Below, piece by piece: positions 33,655 to 41,786 of a stretch of DNA of 64,000 bases. The notes beneath the pieces are model-generated. The model was not told the DNA's origin, searched no databases, and saw only the letters and a program-made list of their open reading frames with translations. Origin of the DNA: Wocania_A sp965224845. GTDB taxonomy: Bacteria; Bacteroidota; Bacteroidia; Flavobacteriales; Flavobacteriaceae. Each line of letters opens with the position of its first letter. Position 1 is the stretch's first letter. The stretch spans positions 72,453 to 136,452 of the forward strand of contig CBDDAJ010000005.1 in NCBI GenBank assembly GCA_965224845.1, written 5' to 3'. The translations under genes and the position numbers were made by a program.

Positions 33655-34545
33655 ATGCATACTATACAAAATGCCAAACTAAAGATAGCCGTAAAAAATA
33701 TTGGAGCAGAGCTTTGTGAAATTTCTTCAATAAAAAACAACACACAATTTATGTGGGATGCCAATCCGAATGTATGGAGTAGTTTTGCGCCAAACCTATT
33801 CCCTATTATCGGGGCATTAAAAGACAACACTTATGTGTTTGAAAATAAAAAATACAGCCTGCCAAAGCACGGTTTTATTAGGCATAACAGAAATATAAAA
33901 TTGCATCAACAAACAAAAGACCGTTTAGCTTTCGCGTTGTTTTATGATGAAAGGTCTCTTAAAGACTATCCCTTTAAATTTGAGTTTTATATTACTTATT
34001 TACTTATCGATAATACTATAAAAGTGGTTCATCACATTAAAAACTGTGATGATAAAACCATGTATTTTTCTGTTGGTGGACATCCCGCTTTTAAGTGCCC
34101 CGTATTTGAAAATGAAAATTATAACGATTATAGTTTAGAATTTGAACAGATTGAAAATGCTAAAACCCATTTAATTAATATGAATAATGGTTTAATTTCT
34201 TTAAAAACAGAGCCCGTTCTCAAAAATTCAAATACGATTAGGTTATCTCACCAGTTGTTTAACAAAGACGCTTTAGTTTTTAAAGATCTGAAATCTAAAA
34301 AAGTAACTTTAAAAAGTGAATCTAATGGAAACATCCTATCGGTTAGTTATTGCGATTTTCATTATTTAGGCATTTGGGCTAAACCAGAAGGCGATTATGT
34401 TTGTATTGAGCCATGGTTAGGAATTGCCGATAGCGAAAACACCAATCAAGACTTTAAAGCCAAAGAAGGTATTCTGTCATTACAAGCAGGAAAAACTTTT
34501 GAAGCCAGTTATACTATCGAAATACATAATAATCATTTAGTCTAA
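33655..34545 (+). CDS. Aldose 1-epimerase-family protein (LacX-like)
   Basis: The galactose-mutarotase-fold protein has about 296 residues from ATG 33655. It contains FAPNLFPIIGALKDN near residues 44-58, the PKHGFIRHN block with the catalytic-type His near 73, VGGHPAFKCP near 143-152, and CIEPWLGIADSENTNQDF near 257-274 with a Glu in the position expected for the base. The LacX-like group acts on unknown sugars or sugar phosphates. Confidence 0.85.
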   Translation: MHTIQNAKLKIAVKNIGAELCEISSIKNNTQFMWDANPNVWSSFAPNLFPIIGALKDNTYVFENKKYSLPKHGFIRHNRNIKLHQQTKDRLAFALFYDERSLKDYPFKFEFYITYLLIDNTIKVVHHIKNCDDKTMYFSVGGHPAFKCPVFENENYNDYSLEFEQIENAKTHLINMNNGLISLKTEPVLKNSNTIRLSHQLFNKDALVFKDLKSKKVTLKSESNGNILSVSYCDFHYLGIWAKPEGDYVCIEPWLGIADSENTNQDFKAKEGILSLQAGKTFEASYTIEIHNNHLV

Positions 34546-34668
34546 CAAATTAATGGTAGATTTGTAGTCTAAAACAGGATTATAACTTTCATCTGATTAG
34601 TAATATTTTGATTATCAAATAACTGATATAATTCGCCTCTGTCAAATTGAGGTATCATTAAAATTTTT

Positions 34669-36024
34669 ATGGGGCATTTCGAAGATTTAAACTTAAATAC
34701 ACCTTTATATAACGCTTTAAACGATTTAGGGTATAGCAGCCCAACTCCAATTCAAGCTGAGGCATTTAATGTGGTAGCTTCTGGAAAAGATATGGTTGGT
34801 ATTGCTCAAACGGGAACAGGAAAAACCTTTGCTTATATGCTCCCGATTCTTAAAAATTTAAAATATTCAACACAAGAAAATCCAAGAGTGTTGGTTTTAG
34901 TTCCTACTCGAGAACTGGTGGTACAAGTTGTTGATGAAATAGAAAAGCTGTCAAAATATATTAATAATCGTGTTTTAGGTGTTTATGGCGGCACGAATAT
35001 TAATACACAAAAAAAGGCCATTGCAGAAGGCTTAGACATTTTAGTTGCTACTCCGGGACGTTTATACGATTTGGCCTTAAGTCGCGTTTTACAGCTTAAA
35101 TCAATTCAGAAATTGGTGATAGATGAAGTAGATGTGATGCTAGATTTAGGGTTTAGGCACCAACTCATTAATATCTTTGATATTCTTCCGGAGCGCAGGC
35201 AAAACATTATGTTTTCTGCAACTATGACACAAGATGTAGATGCCTTGATTAACGATTTCTTTAAAAGTCCAAAACGAGTTTCTATTGCTGTTTCCGGTAC
35301 TCCTTTGGAAAATATTACGCAATCGCGATTTGATGTTCCAAATTTTCATACTAAAGTCAATTTATTGATTCACTTATTACACGATACCGAAGCTTTTAAT
35401 AAGGTGTTAATTTTTGTGGCCTATAAAAAAATGGCTGACCGTTTATTTGAAATATTAGAGCAAACCTTTCGTGAAGAGCTCTGTGTGATTCATTCCAACA
35501 AAACTCAAAATTACAGATTGAGAAGTATTGAACAATTTAAAAATGGTGAAAATCGTATTTTAATAGCTACAGATGTCATGGCGCGGGGTTTAGATATTGA
35601 TAATGTATCTCATGTTATTAATTTTGATACACCAGATTACCCTGAAAACTATATGCATCGCATTGGTAGAACAGGTCGTGCTGAGCGCAAAGGCAAGTCG
35701 CTTGTTTTTTCTACCGAAAAAGAACAGGAGGCCATTAAAAGTATTGAGCAATTAATGCATATGGAAATTCCATTGCTTGAAATACCTGCCACTGTAGAAA
35801 TTGCTACCGAACTTATTGAAGAAGAGCGCCCGCAAATAAAGGAACGCAACAACCCTATTAAGCGAAGAGATGATGATGCTCCAGGGCCTGCATTTCATGA
35901 AAAATCTCTAAAGAACTCCAAAGAAAATTTGGGCGGCTCTTATAAATTTAAAATGGCAAAAAAATACAAAAAGCCTAAAACCCGGGGTGATAAAAATTAT
36001 AACAAACGGAATAAGAGAAAGTAG
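34669..36024 (+). CDS. DEAD-box RNA helicase
   Basis: The 451-residue ATP-dependent RNA helicase has a Q motif near residue 24 (PTPIQAEAF), Walker A AQTGTGKT near 44, PTRELVVQV, TPGRLYDL, DEVD in place of DEAD (near 156), SAT near 185, and C-terminal ARGLDID and HRIGRTGRAERKG. The last 60 residues are basic and disordered (Lys/Arg/Asn-rich), as in helicases acting in ribosome assembly or cold response. Confidence 0.93.
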   Translation: MGHFEDLNLNTPLYNALNDLGYSSPTPIQAEAFNVVASGKDMVGIAQTGTGKTFAYMLPILKNLKYSTQENPRVLVLVPTRELVVQVVDEIEKLSKYINNRVLGVYGGTNINTQKKAIAEGLDILVATPGRLYDLALSRVLQLKSIQKLVIDEVDVMLDLGFRHQLINIFDILPERRQNIMFSATMTQDVDALINDFFKSPKRVSIAVSGTPLENITQSRFDVPNFHTKVNLLIHLLHDTEAFNKVLIFVAYKKMADRLFEILEQTFREELCVIHSNKTQNYRLRSIEQFKNGENRILIATDVMARGLDIDNVSHVINFDTPDYPENYMHRIGRTGRAERKGKSLVFSTEKEQEAIKSIEQLMHMEIPLLEIPATVEIATELIEEERPQIKERNNPIKRRDDDAPGPAFHEKSLKNSKENLGGSYKFKMAKKYKKPKTRGDKNYNKRNKRK

Positions 36025-36095
36025 TAAACAATTGCTTATGATATTTAGATTATAGCTTAGCCTTTCAGGTAGACAGAAATCTTTGTTTCAAAACC

Positions 36096-37394
36096 CTAAT
36101 CGTCAATCGCTTGCATCACCAGTTTTCTAAATTTATTAGATGTGTCATCACCATTAATTCGTTGGGTTTGTTTTAACAACACGCCGATTATATTTTCTTT
36201 TGGGTCTGCAAAATACACGGTATTAAAATAACCACCCCAAATGAATGTACCTTCGCTACCTGCACCTCCCAAATCATGTGTTTTTTTATCAATCAAGCCA
36301 AAAGCTAAGCCATGCACAGCCTCTATAGCTTCAGATATATATGGTATCTGATTAGTTAAAATGGTTTCTACTGTTGTTCTGCTTAATAATCTGGTACCAT
36401 TTAACTCCCCCTTATTCAAATACATTTGCAAAAAAGCAGCATAATCTTTTGCTGTACTCGTTAATCCTGCACCACCGGAGAAAAAGCGCTTAGCGCCTTT
36501 AATAGGGTAATCGGTATCATAAAAAGTAACGGGATATTTTACCCATGCATCCCCTTTTTTAGTTTGAACCGTAACCAGGCGATTGTATTTAGATTCCGGT
36601 AAATAAAACTGTGTATCGAGCATTCCTAAAGGCTTAAAAATTCTTGTATCCAAAAATTCATCAAAAGGCATCCCTGAAACTATTTCAATAAAATACCCCA
36701 ACACATCGAGGCCTTCACTATAGGTAAATTTTTCTCCTGGATTATGATGCAATGGGAGTTTTGCAAGCTTCTTTATATTATCTTCAATACTGATATCTTT
36801 AGTGGTAAACAAATCAACAATTCCCGCTTTATTATAGAGCTTATTAAACCTGTGGTCGCCATCAATTACCCCATAACCAACACCAGAAGTATGGGTTAAC
36901 AAATGCCTAATTGTTATTTGCTTTACAGAGGGCTTAGCTGTGTATGATGAATCGTTTTCGTTAAAGGTGTCGATAATTTGTTCGTTAGCAAATTCCGGAA
37001 TGTATTTAGAGATTGGGTCGTCTAAATTAAACTTACCTTCTTCCCAAAGCATCATAACCGCTGTTGAAGTAATAGCTTTTGATTGTGAAGCTATTCTAAA
37101 AATATCAGATTGTTGCAAGTCTCTTTCTGAAGTATTATCTGCCATACCAAAAGCTTTATGATAAGCTATTTTACCATTTCTGGATACTAATGCTACCGCT
37201 CCGGGTATTATATTATCATTAACAGCATTATTTAGCATCGTATCTATATAACTAAGCCTGAATTCAGACAGCCCTACATCATTAGCATTAACCTCAGAAA
37301 GTATTTTGGATGGATTAGATTGAGTTTCGTTTTTCGATTTAAAACAACTCATTAAGAAAAGAAAAGCAATTAAAACATAGGGTAGTTTTTTCAT
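36096..37394 (-). CDS. Serine hydrolase, class C beta-lactamase-like lipoprotein
   Basis: The 432-residue exported protein of the beta-lactamase/penicillin-binding superfamily has a lipoprotein signal ending LMSC near residue 17. The nucleophile motif is S-Q-S-K in FRIASQSKAIT near 99, the second motif is Y-S-E (FTYSEGLDVLGY), and a late GGAGSEGTF segment takes the place of the third. Such proteins are often esterases or D-aminopeptidases. It stands alone; the next gene upstream has its own terminator in between. Confidence 0.88.
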   Translation of the reverse strand: MKKLPYVLIAFLFLMSCFKSKNETQSNPSKILSEVNANDVGLSEFRLSYIDTMLNNAVNDNIIPGAVALVSRNGKIAYHKAFGMADNTSERDLQQSDIFRIASQSKAITSTAVMMLWEEGKFNLDDPISKYIPEFANEQIIDTFNENDSSYTAKPSVKQITIRHLLTHTSGVGYGVIDGDHRFNKLYNKAGIVDLFTTKDISIEDNIKKLAKLPLHHNPGEKFTYSEGLDVLGYFIEIVSGMPFDEFLDTRIFKPLGMLDTQFYLPESKYNRLVTVQTKKGDAWVKYPVTFYDTDYPIKGAKRFFSGGAGLTSTAKDYAAFLQMYLNKGELNGTRLLSRTTVETILTNQIPYISEAIEAVHGLAFGLIDKKTHDLGGAGSEGTFIWGGYFNTVYFADPKENIIGVLLKQTQRINGDDTSNKFRKLVMQAIDD

Positions 37395-37480
37395 GGCTGA
37401 AAGCGGTGGTTTTTGTTAAACATAAGTAGCTAAGTTACTTTTTTAAAACCATTTTTAAAAAACATTATATTTTATTGACA

Positions 37481-37514
37481 AAAATCCCTTTTCAAATTAT
37501 TGAAAAGGGATTTT
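37481..37514. terminator. Bidirectional terminator, near-identical to the one at 39916-39940
   Basis: A 15-bp perfect stem (37481-37495 and 37500-37514) with a 4-base loop is flanked by A-run and T-run. It terminates the ExbB-like gene. The central 25 bases differ at one position from a second hairpin 2.43 kb away. Confidence 0.85.
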
Positions 37515-37538
37515 AATAAGACACCTATATAAACGAAT

Positions 37539-37943
37539 TTATTCTTTTTGCATTGCCCTTAAAACAAAGATCCCTATCCTAGATATTACAAAAGAAAAAA
37601 GGCCAAATGTAGCTGTTAATAAAGACACCTTTAATCCTCCGGCAAAAATTGCAGGATCAGGATTTCCGAATGCTTCAATAGAATCAAAAGCTGTAATCAG
37701 TCCAATAATAGAGCCCAAAAAACCTAAAACCAACCCCAAAAGACTCGTATCTATAGTCAAACTAAGCATTTTTTTTGAAACTAAAGCATCTTTTTTAAGG
37801 CTTAAAAACCCTTTAGCTAAAAGAAATACAGAGAGCAATAAACATATTAAAATCAACGACATAAACAAAGGGCCTCCTTCATAAAATCTATCTGCTAATG
37901 GGTTTGATACTGCTACTAATTTAGGTACTAAAAATATACACAT
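37539..37943 (-). CDS. MotA/TolQ/ExbB-family proton-channel-like protein
   Basis: The small membrane protein has 134 residues and three hydrophobic helices (about 28-45, 68-90 and 103-125). LLGLVLGFLGSIIGLITAFDSIEAFGNPDPAIFAGGLKVSL resembles the conserved core of TolQ/ExbB, where the channel helices meet. No TolR/ExbD partner is next to it. It may be a short single-gene form whose partner is elsewhere. Confidence 0.7.
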   Translation of the reverse strand: MCIFLVPKLVAVSNPLADRFYEGGPLFMSLILICLLLSVFLLAKGFLSLKKDALVSKKMLSLTIDTSLLGLVLGFLGSIIGLITAFDSIEAFGNPDPAIFAGGLKVSLLTATFGLFSFVISRIGIFVLRAMQKE

Positions 37944-38011
37944 AACTGTTTGTTTTTTTTGATTAATACCCCAAACTTAATTTATTATTATTTGCCAATA
38001 ACTTTAAATAC

Positions 38012-38078
38012 GACGAATAACCGGATTAGAGCCGGATATAACCTATTGCAGAAACCCTCATTAAACCTGTTATTCGTC
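38012..38078. promoter_or_regulatory. Long dyad upstream of the LytS-type kinase
   Basis: GACGAATAAC (38012-38021) and GTTATTCGTC (38069-38078) form a perfect 10-bp inverted repeat with 47 bp between the arms. The spacer contains two CCGGA direct copies. It lies between the divergent ExbB-like and kinase genes and could be a paired operator or a transcript hairpin. Confidence 0.4.
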
Positions 38079-38107
38079 TACAAAATACCAATCCTCTATA
38101 AAAATAG

Positions 38108-38124
38108 AGTATTATTGTAATACT
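38108..38124. promoter_or_regulatory. Short dyad just upstream of the kinase start
   Basis: AGTATTA-TTG-TAATACT is a perfect 7-bp inverted repeat ending 11 bp before the kinase ATG at 38136. It is a candidate repressor site or leader hairpin. Confidence 0.35.
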
Positions 38125-38135
38125 ATTTATAAAGC

Positions 38136-39188
38136 ATGATAAAAAAGAAATATATTTTAAAAATGTTAGGGAAGCTTTTTCTACATCTTTTATTTTGGTG
38201 CTTGGTATTACTCTTTTTTACTTATTTCTTTGGTGCAGAAAGCAGCAATTTTAACGATACACTTTCTTTTTCTCTTTTTTTAATGCCAATTACTATAGCT
38301 ACAACTTATGTTTCTATATATAAAATAATCCCAGAATATTTAATTACTAAGCGCTATCTCCTTTTTGGCTTATACAGTTTTTACACATTAATCATCTCTG
38401 GATATTTAATGATGGTATCTATCTTTTTTAGCTTTATATATCTGGCACATTTTGAATACAATGCTATGAATCCTGTAACAAAAAACATAGGGTTTATTGC
38501 TATTGCAGTATATTTAGTAGTTATTTTAGTAAGCGCTTTTAAACTGCTAACACTAAACTTAAAATATACCGAAAAGTCAAAGGGTCTGGAAACAAAAATA
38601 TTAGAAACACAACTTAAACTAAAAGAGCAGGAACTCAACTATTTAAAGATGCAAATACATCCGCATTTTTTATTTAACACACTTAACACGATGTATGGTT
38701 TTGCTTTAAAAAAAGCTGATGAGACCCCGGAAATGATACTAAAACTTTCTAATTTGTTAGACTATTTGTTGTATCAAGTCGACAAACCTTTTGTGCCTCT
38801 AATTACTGAAATTAATCATATAGAGGATTATATTGAGTTAGAAAAAATGCGTTTTAATGATACTTTAAAAATCAATTTTAATTATAATACTATCCCGGAA
38901 ACCATAAAAATTGCTCCCATGTTATTATTACCATTTATTGAAAATAGCTTTAAACATGGAGCTCTTAAACAAGGAGTTTTATACATAAACATTGATTTGA
39001 TTTGTAATCATGAAACGATTCATTTTAAAATTGAAAATAGCTATAAAAAACCTCAAACAAACAGTAATGGTATAGGTTTAGAAAACATTAAAAAACGACT
39101 GGATTTGGTTTACAAAGACATCTACAACTTAACTATTAACACTAACGATGGTATTTTTAAAGTAAGCCTTAATTTAAATAATAAATAA
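38136..39188 (+). CDS. LytS-type sensor histidine kinase
   Basis: The 350-residue membrane kinase has four hydrophobic helices (about 10-32, 45-62, 76-103 and 118-140). A coiled-coil linker follows, then the His_kinase domain with HPHFLFNTLN (phospho-acceptor His177) and an ATPase part with PFIENSFKHG and GIGLENIKKRLDL. It is paired with the LytTR regulator: a single TAA separates the two frames, which are in phase. Confidence 0.92.
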   Translation: MIKKKYILKMLGKLFLHLLFWCLVLLFFTYFFGAESSNFNDTLSFSLFLMPITIATTYVSIYKIIPEYLITKRYLLFGLYSFYTLIISGYLMMVSIFFSFIYLAHFEYNAMNPVTKNIGFIAIAVYLVVILVSAFKLLTLNLKYTEKSKGLETKILETQLKLKEQELNYLKMQIHPHFLFNTLNTMYGFALKKADETPEMILKLSNLLDYLLYQVDKPFVPLITEINHIEDYIELEKMRFNDTLKINFNYNTIPETIKIAPMLLLPFIENSFKHGALKQGVLYINIDLICNHETIHFKIENSYKKPQTNSNGIGLENIKKRLDLVYKDIYNLTINTNDGIFKVSLNLNNK

Positions 39189-39905
39189 TTGCAAAAAAGG
39201 AACACCATATCTTGTATTATTGTTGATGATGAATTAATTGCACGAGAAGTTATCGCCATACACCTTTCTAAAATTAGCAGAATAAGTATTGTAGCCAGCT
39301 GTAGCAATGCTATGGAAGCATTTAAATATATAAGTAATCACAAAATTGATTTAGTTTTTTTAGATATAAATATGCCCGAGATATCTGGAATTTCGTTTGC
39401 AAAATCTATTAACAAAAACATTAAAATTATTTTTACAACGGCTTATCGTGATTATGCCATTGAAGGATTTGAATTACAGGCGGTAGACTATTTATTAAAA
39501 CCTATTTCTTTTGAACGCTTATTAAAAGCTGTTGATACCTATTTTGATGTTTACTGCAACCAGCAAAAAATAGTTAAAACTCGTCTTGACAGCAATGACT
39601 TTATATTTGTTAGATCTGAAAGAACTATGGTAAAAATAGATTTTGATGATATCATTTATATTGAAAGCTATAGCGATTATATTAAAATTAATCTAACAAA
39701 TAAAACCATAGTTACACGCGAAACGATTAGTGCGATTGAAGTTAAACTCCCAAAAAACATATTCATAAGAATTCACAGGTCCTATATTATTTCAATAAAG
39801 TATATGACCTCGTTTACAAATGAACAAATTATTGTTCTAAATAAATCGCTTCCAATAAGCCGAAGTTATAAAAGCAAAGTATTGCTTTTATTAAATACGT
39901 TTTAA
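39189..39905 (+). CDS. LytTR-family response regulator
   Basis: The 238-residue regulator has a receiver domain (DDE near residues 13-15, phospho-acceptor Asp59 in VFLDINMPE, Lys in LLKPISF near 103) and a C-terminal LytTR DNA-binding domain with IYIESYSDYIKI and IRIHRSYIIS. The start is TTG 39189, immediately after the kinase TAA and in the same frame; no other Met or Val codon is available before the DDE motif. Confidence 0.9.
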   Translation: MQKRNTISCIIVDDELIAREVIAIHLSKISRISIVASCSNAMEAFKYISNHKIDLVFLDINMPEISGISFAKSINKNIKIIFTTAYRDYAIEGFELQAVDYLLKPISFERLLKAVDTYFDVYCNQQKIVKTRLDSNDFIFVRSERTMVKIDFDDIIYIESYSDYIKINLTNKTIVTRETISAIEVKLPKNIFIRIHRSYIISIKYMTSFTNEQIIVLNKSLPISRSYKSKVLLLLNTF

Positions 39906-39915
39906 ATAAAAAAAA

Positions 39916-39940
39916 CCCTTTTCAAATTAATGAAAAGGGA
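39916..39940 (-). terminator. Terminator between the LytTR and MscS genes
   Basis: A 9-bp stem (39916-39924 and 39931-39939) is followed on the minus strand by a run of nine T bases, so it fits the end of the leftward mscS gene best. Its 25 bases match the hairpin at 37486-37510 at 24 positions. Confidence 0.75.
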
Positions 39941-40006
39941 TATACTATGTAGAGAGTTGCTTAATATACAGGTAGTAACCAACCAAATTTTAACCCTAAC
40001 TTAAAA

Positions 40007-40834
40007 TTAATCCTGTATTTTAACTTGGCTCTCTACAATATCTTTAATAGGTACAACAAGCTTGCCTTGCTCTGTTTTTATAGTAACGGTTATTCCGTCT
40101 AACGATTCTACTTCGCCTTTAATATTATTAAATTCTATATTTTGACCTATTTCATAGGTTTTTCTGGCATAAAATGTTTTTAATAATTCGCCAACCACTT
40201 TTTGAGCTCCAAAACCAAAAGCTAGAGCAAAGGCTAATATAAACCCTGCCAAAATCATAGTAATATTACTTGTAATGATTTCGGTATTAACACCAGCTTG
40301 ATTTAAAGCAGTTATGGAAGTGAATATCAGGATTATAAAGAATACGATTTGACTGATAATTTTTGCTCCGGACAAATCCATAGATTCAAAAAAGGACTTT
40401 AGTCCCTTTTTTATCACATTAGCCAGAACTAACCCAATAGTGAATATAACTACAGCAGCAAATAACTGCGGCAAATAGCCTAATAAATTACTGATTTGCT
40501 GAGATATCATGGCTAAGTTCATAATATCTGACACCATGATAATCAGTATAATATACATAACCCATTTCACAAAATTTGATACAATTTTAATAGTATCAAA
40601 GTTTAACTTTTTTCCTTCAACAATTTCAATTTCGTTTAATTTATCATCTAATTTATTGGCTTTGGCCAGTTTTAATGCTCTTTTAATAATGCCAACAATT
40701 AACTTAGTAATTAACCAGCCAATTATTAATACGATAAATGCAACTACTAAGTTAAGAAGCACTTTTGTAATTTCAGGCCACATAACTGTTAATGATTCTA
40801 AAGCCTTATCTTTCCATCCTATTGCTTTTTCCAT
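40007..40834 (-). CDS. Small-conductance mechanosensitive channel (MscS) family protein
   Basis: The 275-residue membrane protein has an N-terminal helix (about 22-45), further helices near 90-110, 115-137 and 150-175, and the pore-like helix with Ala/Gly packing, ILAGFILAFALAFGFGAQKVVGELL, near 192-216. A short beta domain follows (FNNIKGEVESLDGITVTIKTEQGK), as in MscS. It ends a unit with the ECF sigma factor and a 59-residue protein upstream. Confidence 0.88.
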   Translation of the reverse strand: MEKAIGWKDKALESLTVMWPEITKVLLNLVVAFIVLIIGWLITKLIVGIIKRALKLAKANKLDDKLNEIEIVEGKKLNFDTIKIVSNFVKWVMYIILIIMVSDIMNLAMISQQISNLLGYLPQLFAAVVIFTIGLVLANVIKKGLKSFFESMDLSGAKIISQIVFFIILIFTSITALNQAGVNTEIITSNITMILAGFILAFALAFGFGAQKVVGELLKTFYARKTYEIGQNIEFNNIKGEVESLDGITVTIKTEQGKLVVPIKDIVESQVKIQD

Positions 40835-40873
40835 TATTTTAATTTTGTTAGGGTTATTTTTGTATTCAATATT

Positions 40874-41053
40874 TTATTTTGTGTCTTTTCTACTCCTTAT
40901 AACTGTTTCAATAACATCGCCTATATTGTAAGAAAATAGTGCTGCTAACTCCATAATGAGTTTTGCCATAGCAATATCACTCATAACCTTGGCTTTAAGT
41001 TCTTGTGGAACTTCCTTAAGAGGCTGATTTATATGCTTAAACGGATTCTCCAT
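40874..41053 (-). CDS. Small 59-residue protein coupled to the ECF sigma factor
   Basis: ATG 41053 shares one base with the sigma factor stop codon (TAATG), and the frame runs to TAA at 40874, giving 59 residues beginning MENPFKHINQ. It is helical: an amphipathic stretch EVPQELKAKVMSDIAMAKLIMELAALF-like over residues 14-40 and a basic end. I recall similar short proteins beside flavobacterial sigma factors but know no function. It could modulate the sigma factor or the MscS gene product that follows 39 bp later. Confidence 0.7.
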   Translation of the reverse strand: MENPFKHINQPLKEVPQELKAKVMSDIAMAKLIMELAALFSYNIGDVIETVIRSRKDTK

Positions 41054-41628
41054 TATTTAAGGTTGTTAGTATACACGGTTTTTAGTTTGTCTTTGGCGCG
41101 TTTAAGTCTCATCTTAACTGCACTTTCGCCTATTCCTAAAACACTTTCAATATCCTTTATAGAAAGAAAATCTTGGTATTTTAGTAATAAAATCATTTTC
41201 TCCTCAGGAGAAATTAGCTCTAAAGCTATTTTTAATTTGTCGACTTTCATATCCAGAAAACTGGTATCATCTTCTTCATAATACGAAAGGTTTTCTATGT
41301 CTTTATAGTCTACAGATTTTTTTTCAAATTTTTTAGCTGTATTTCTTGTGACATAATTTACGCAATGATTATATGTAAATGCATATAACCAAGTTGAAAA
41401 TTTTGATTTTCCTTTAAAGCTAGCCAGTTTAACAAAGAGCTTTAAAAACACATCTTGTGTTAAATCTTTAGCCTCATCGGCATCTTTTGCAAAACCAAAA
41501 CATTTATTATACACTAATGTAGCATACCTGTCGTATAGTATTTCAAAAAGCAATGTGTTATTGGTTTTAACAATCACTTTTACCAACTCTTCATCGGGTA
41601 ACTTATTAATGTTTTCTAGGGTTTTCAA
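41053..41628 (-). CDS. ECF-type RNA polymerase sigma factor
   Basis: The 191-residue sigma-70 family protein has region 2 near residues 25-95 (LFEILYDRYATLVYNKCFGF, DLTQDVFLKLF, FSTWLYAFTYNHCVNYV) and region 4 near 130-185 (LISPEEKMILLLKYQDFLSIKDIESVLGIGESAVKMRLKRAKDKL). No classical anti-sigma factor is adjacent. The start is TTG 41628. The small gene downstream overlaps its stop codon. Confidence 0.92.
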   Translation of the reverse strand: MKTLENINKLPDEELVKVIVKTNNTLLFEILYDRYATLVYNKCFGFAKDADEAKDLTQDVFLKLFVKLASFKGKSKFSTWLYAFTYNHCVNYVTRNTAKKFEKKSVDYKDIENLSYYEEDDTSFLDMKVDKLKIALELISPEEKMILLLKYQDFLSIKDIESVLGIGESAVKMRLKRAKDKLKTVYTNNLK

Positions 41629-41786
41629 ATGTAGCTTATCGCTATTTTTTAGTTGTTATGATTTAAGACACAAGTAACTTAAATAAGTCACATAAATTTT
41701 ATAATTCTCCTAAAAATTATTAAAACATTACAATCTTTTGTAAATTGTATGCTTGTAATCAACTATAAATCAAAATTTTACACAAA

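Noticed and set aside
37475..37489. TTGACAAAAATCCC, similar to the FNR/CRP-like core
   Set aside because: Only one half-site matches, and the sequence is part of the terminator stem.
40509..40931. A 140-codon open frame antisense to the MscS gene
   Set aside because: Its hydrophobic look comes from the complementary strand of transmembrane codons.
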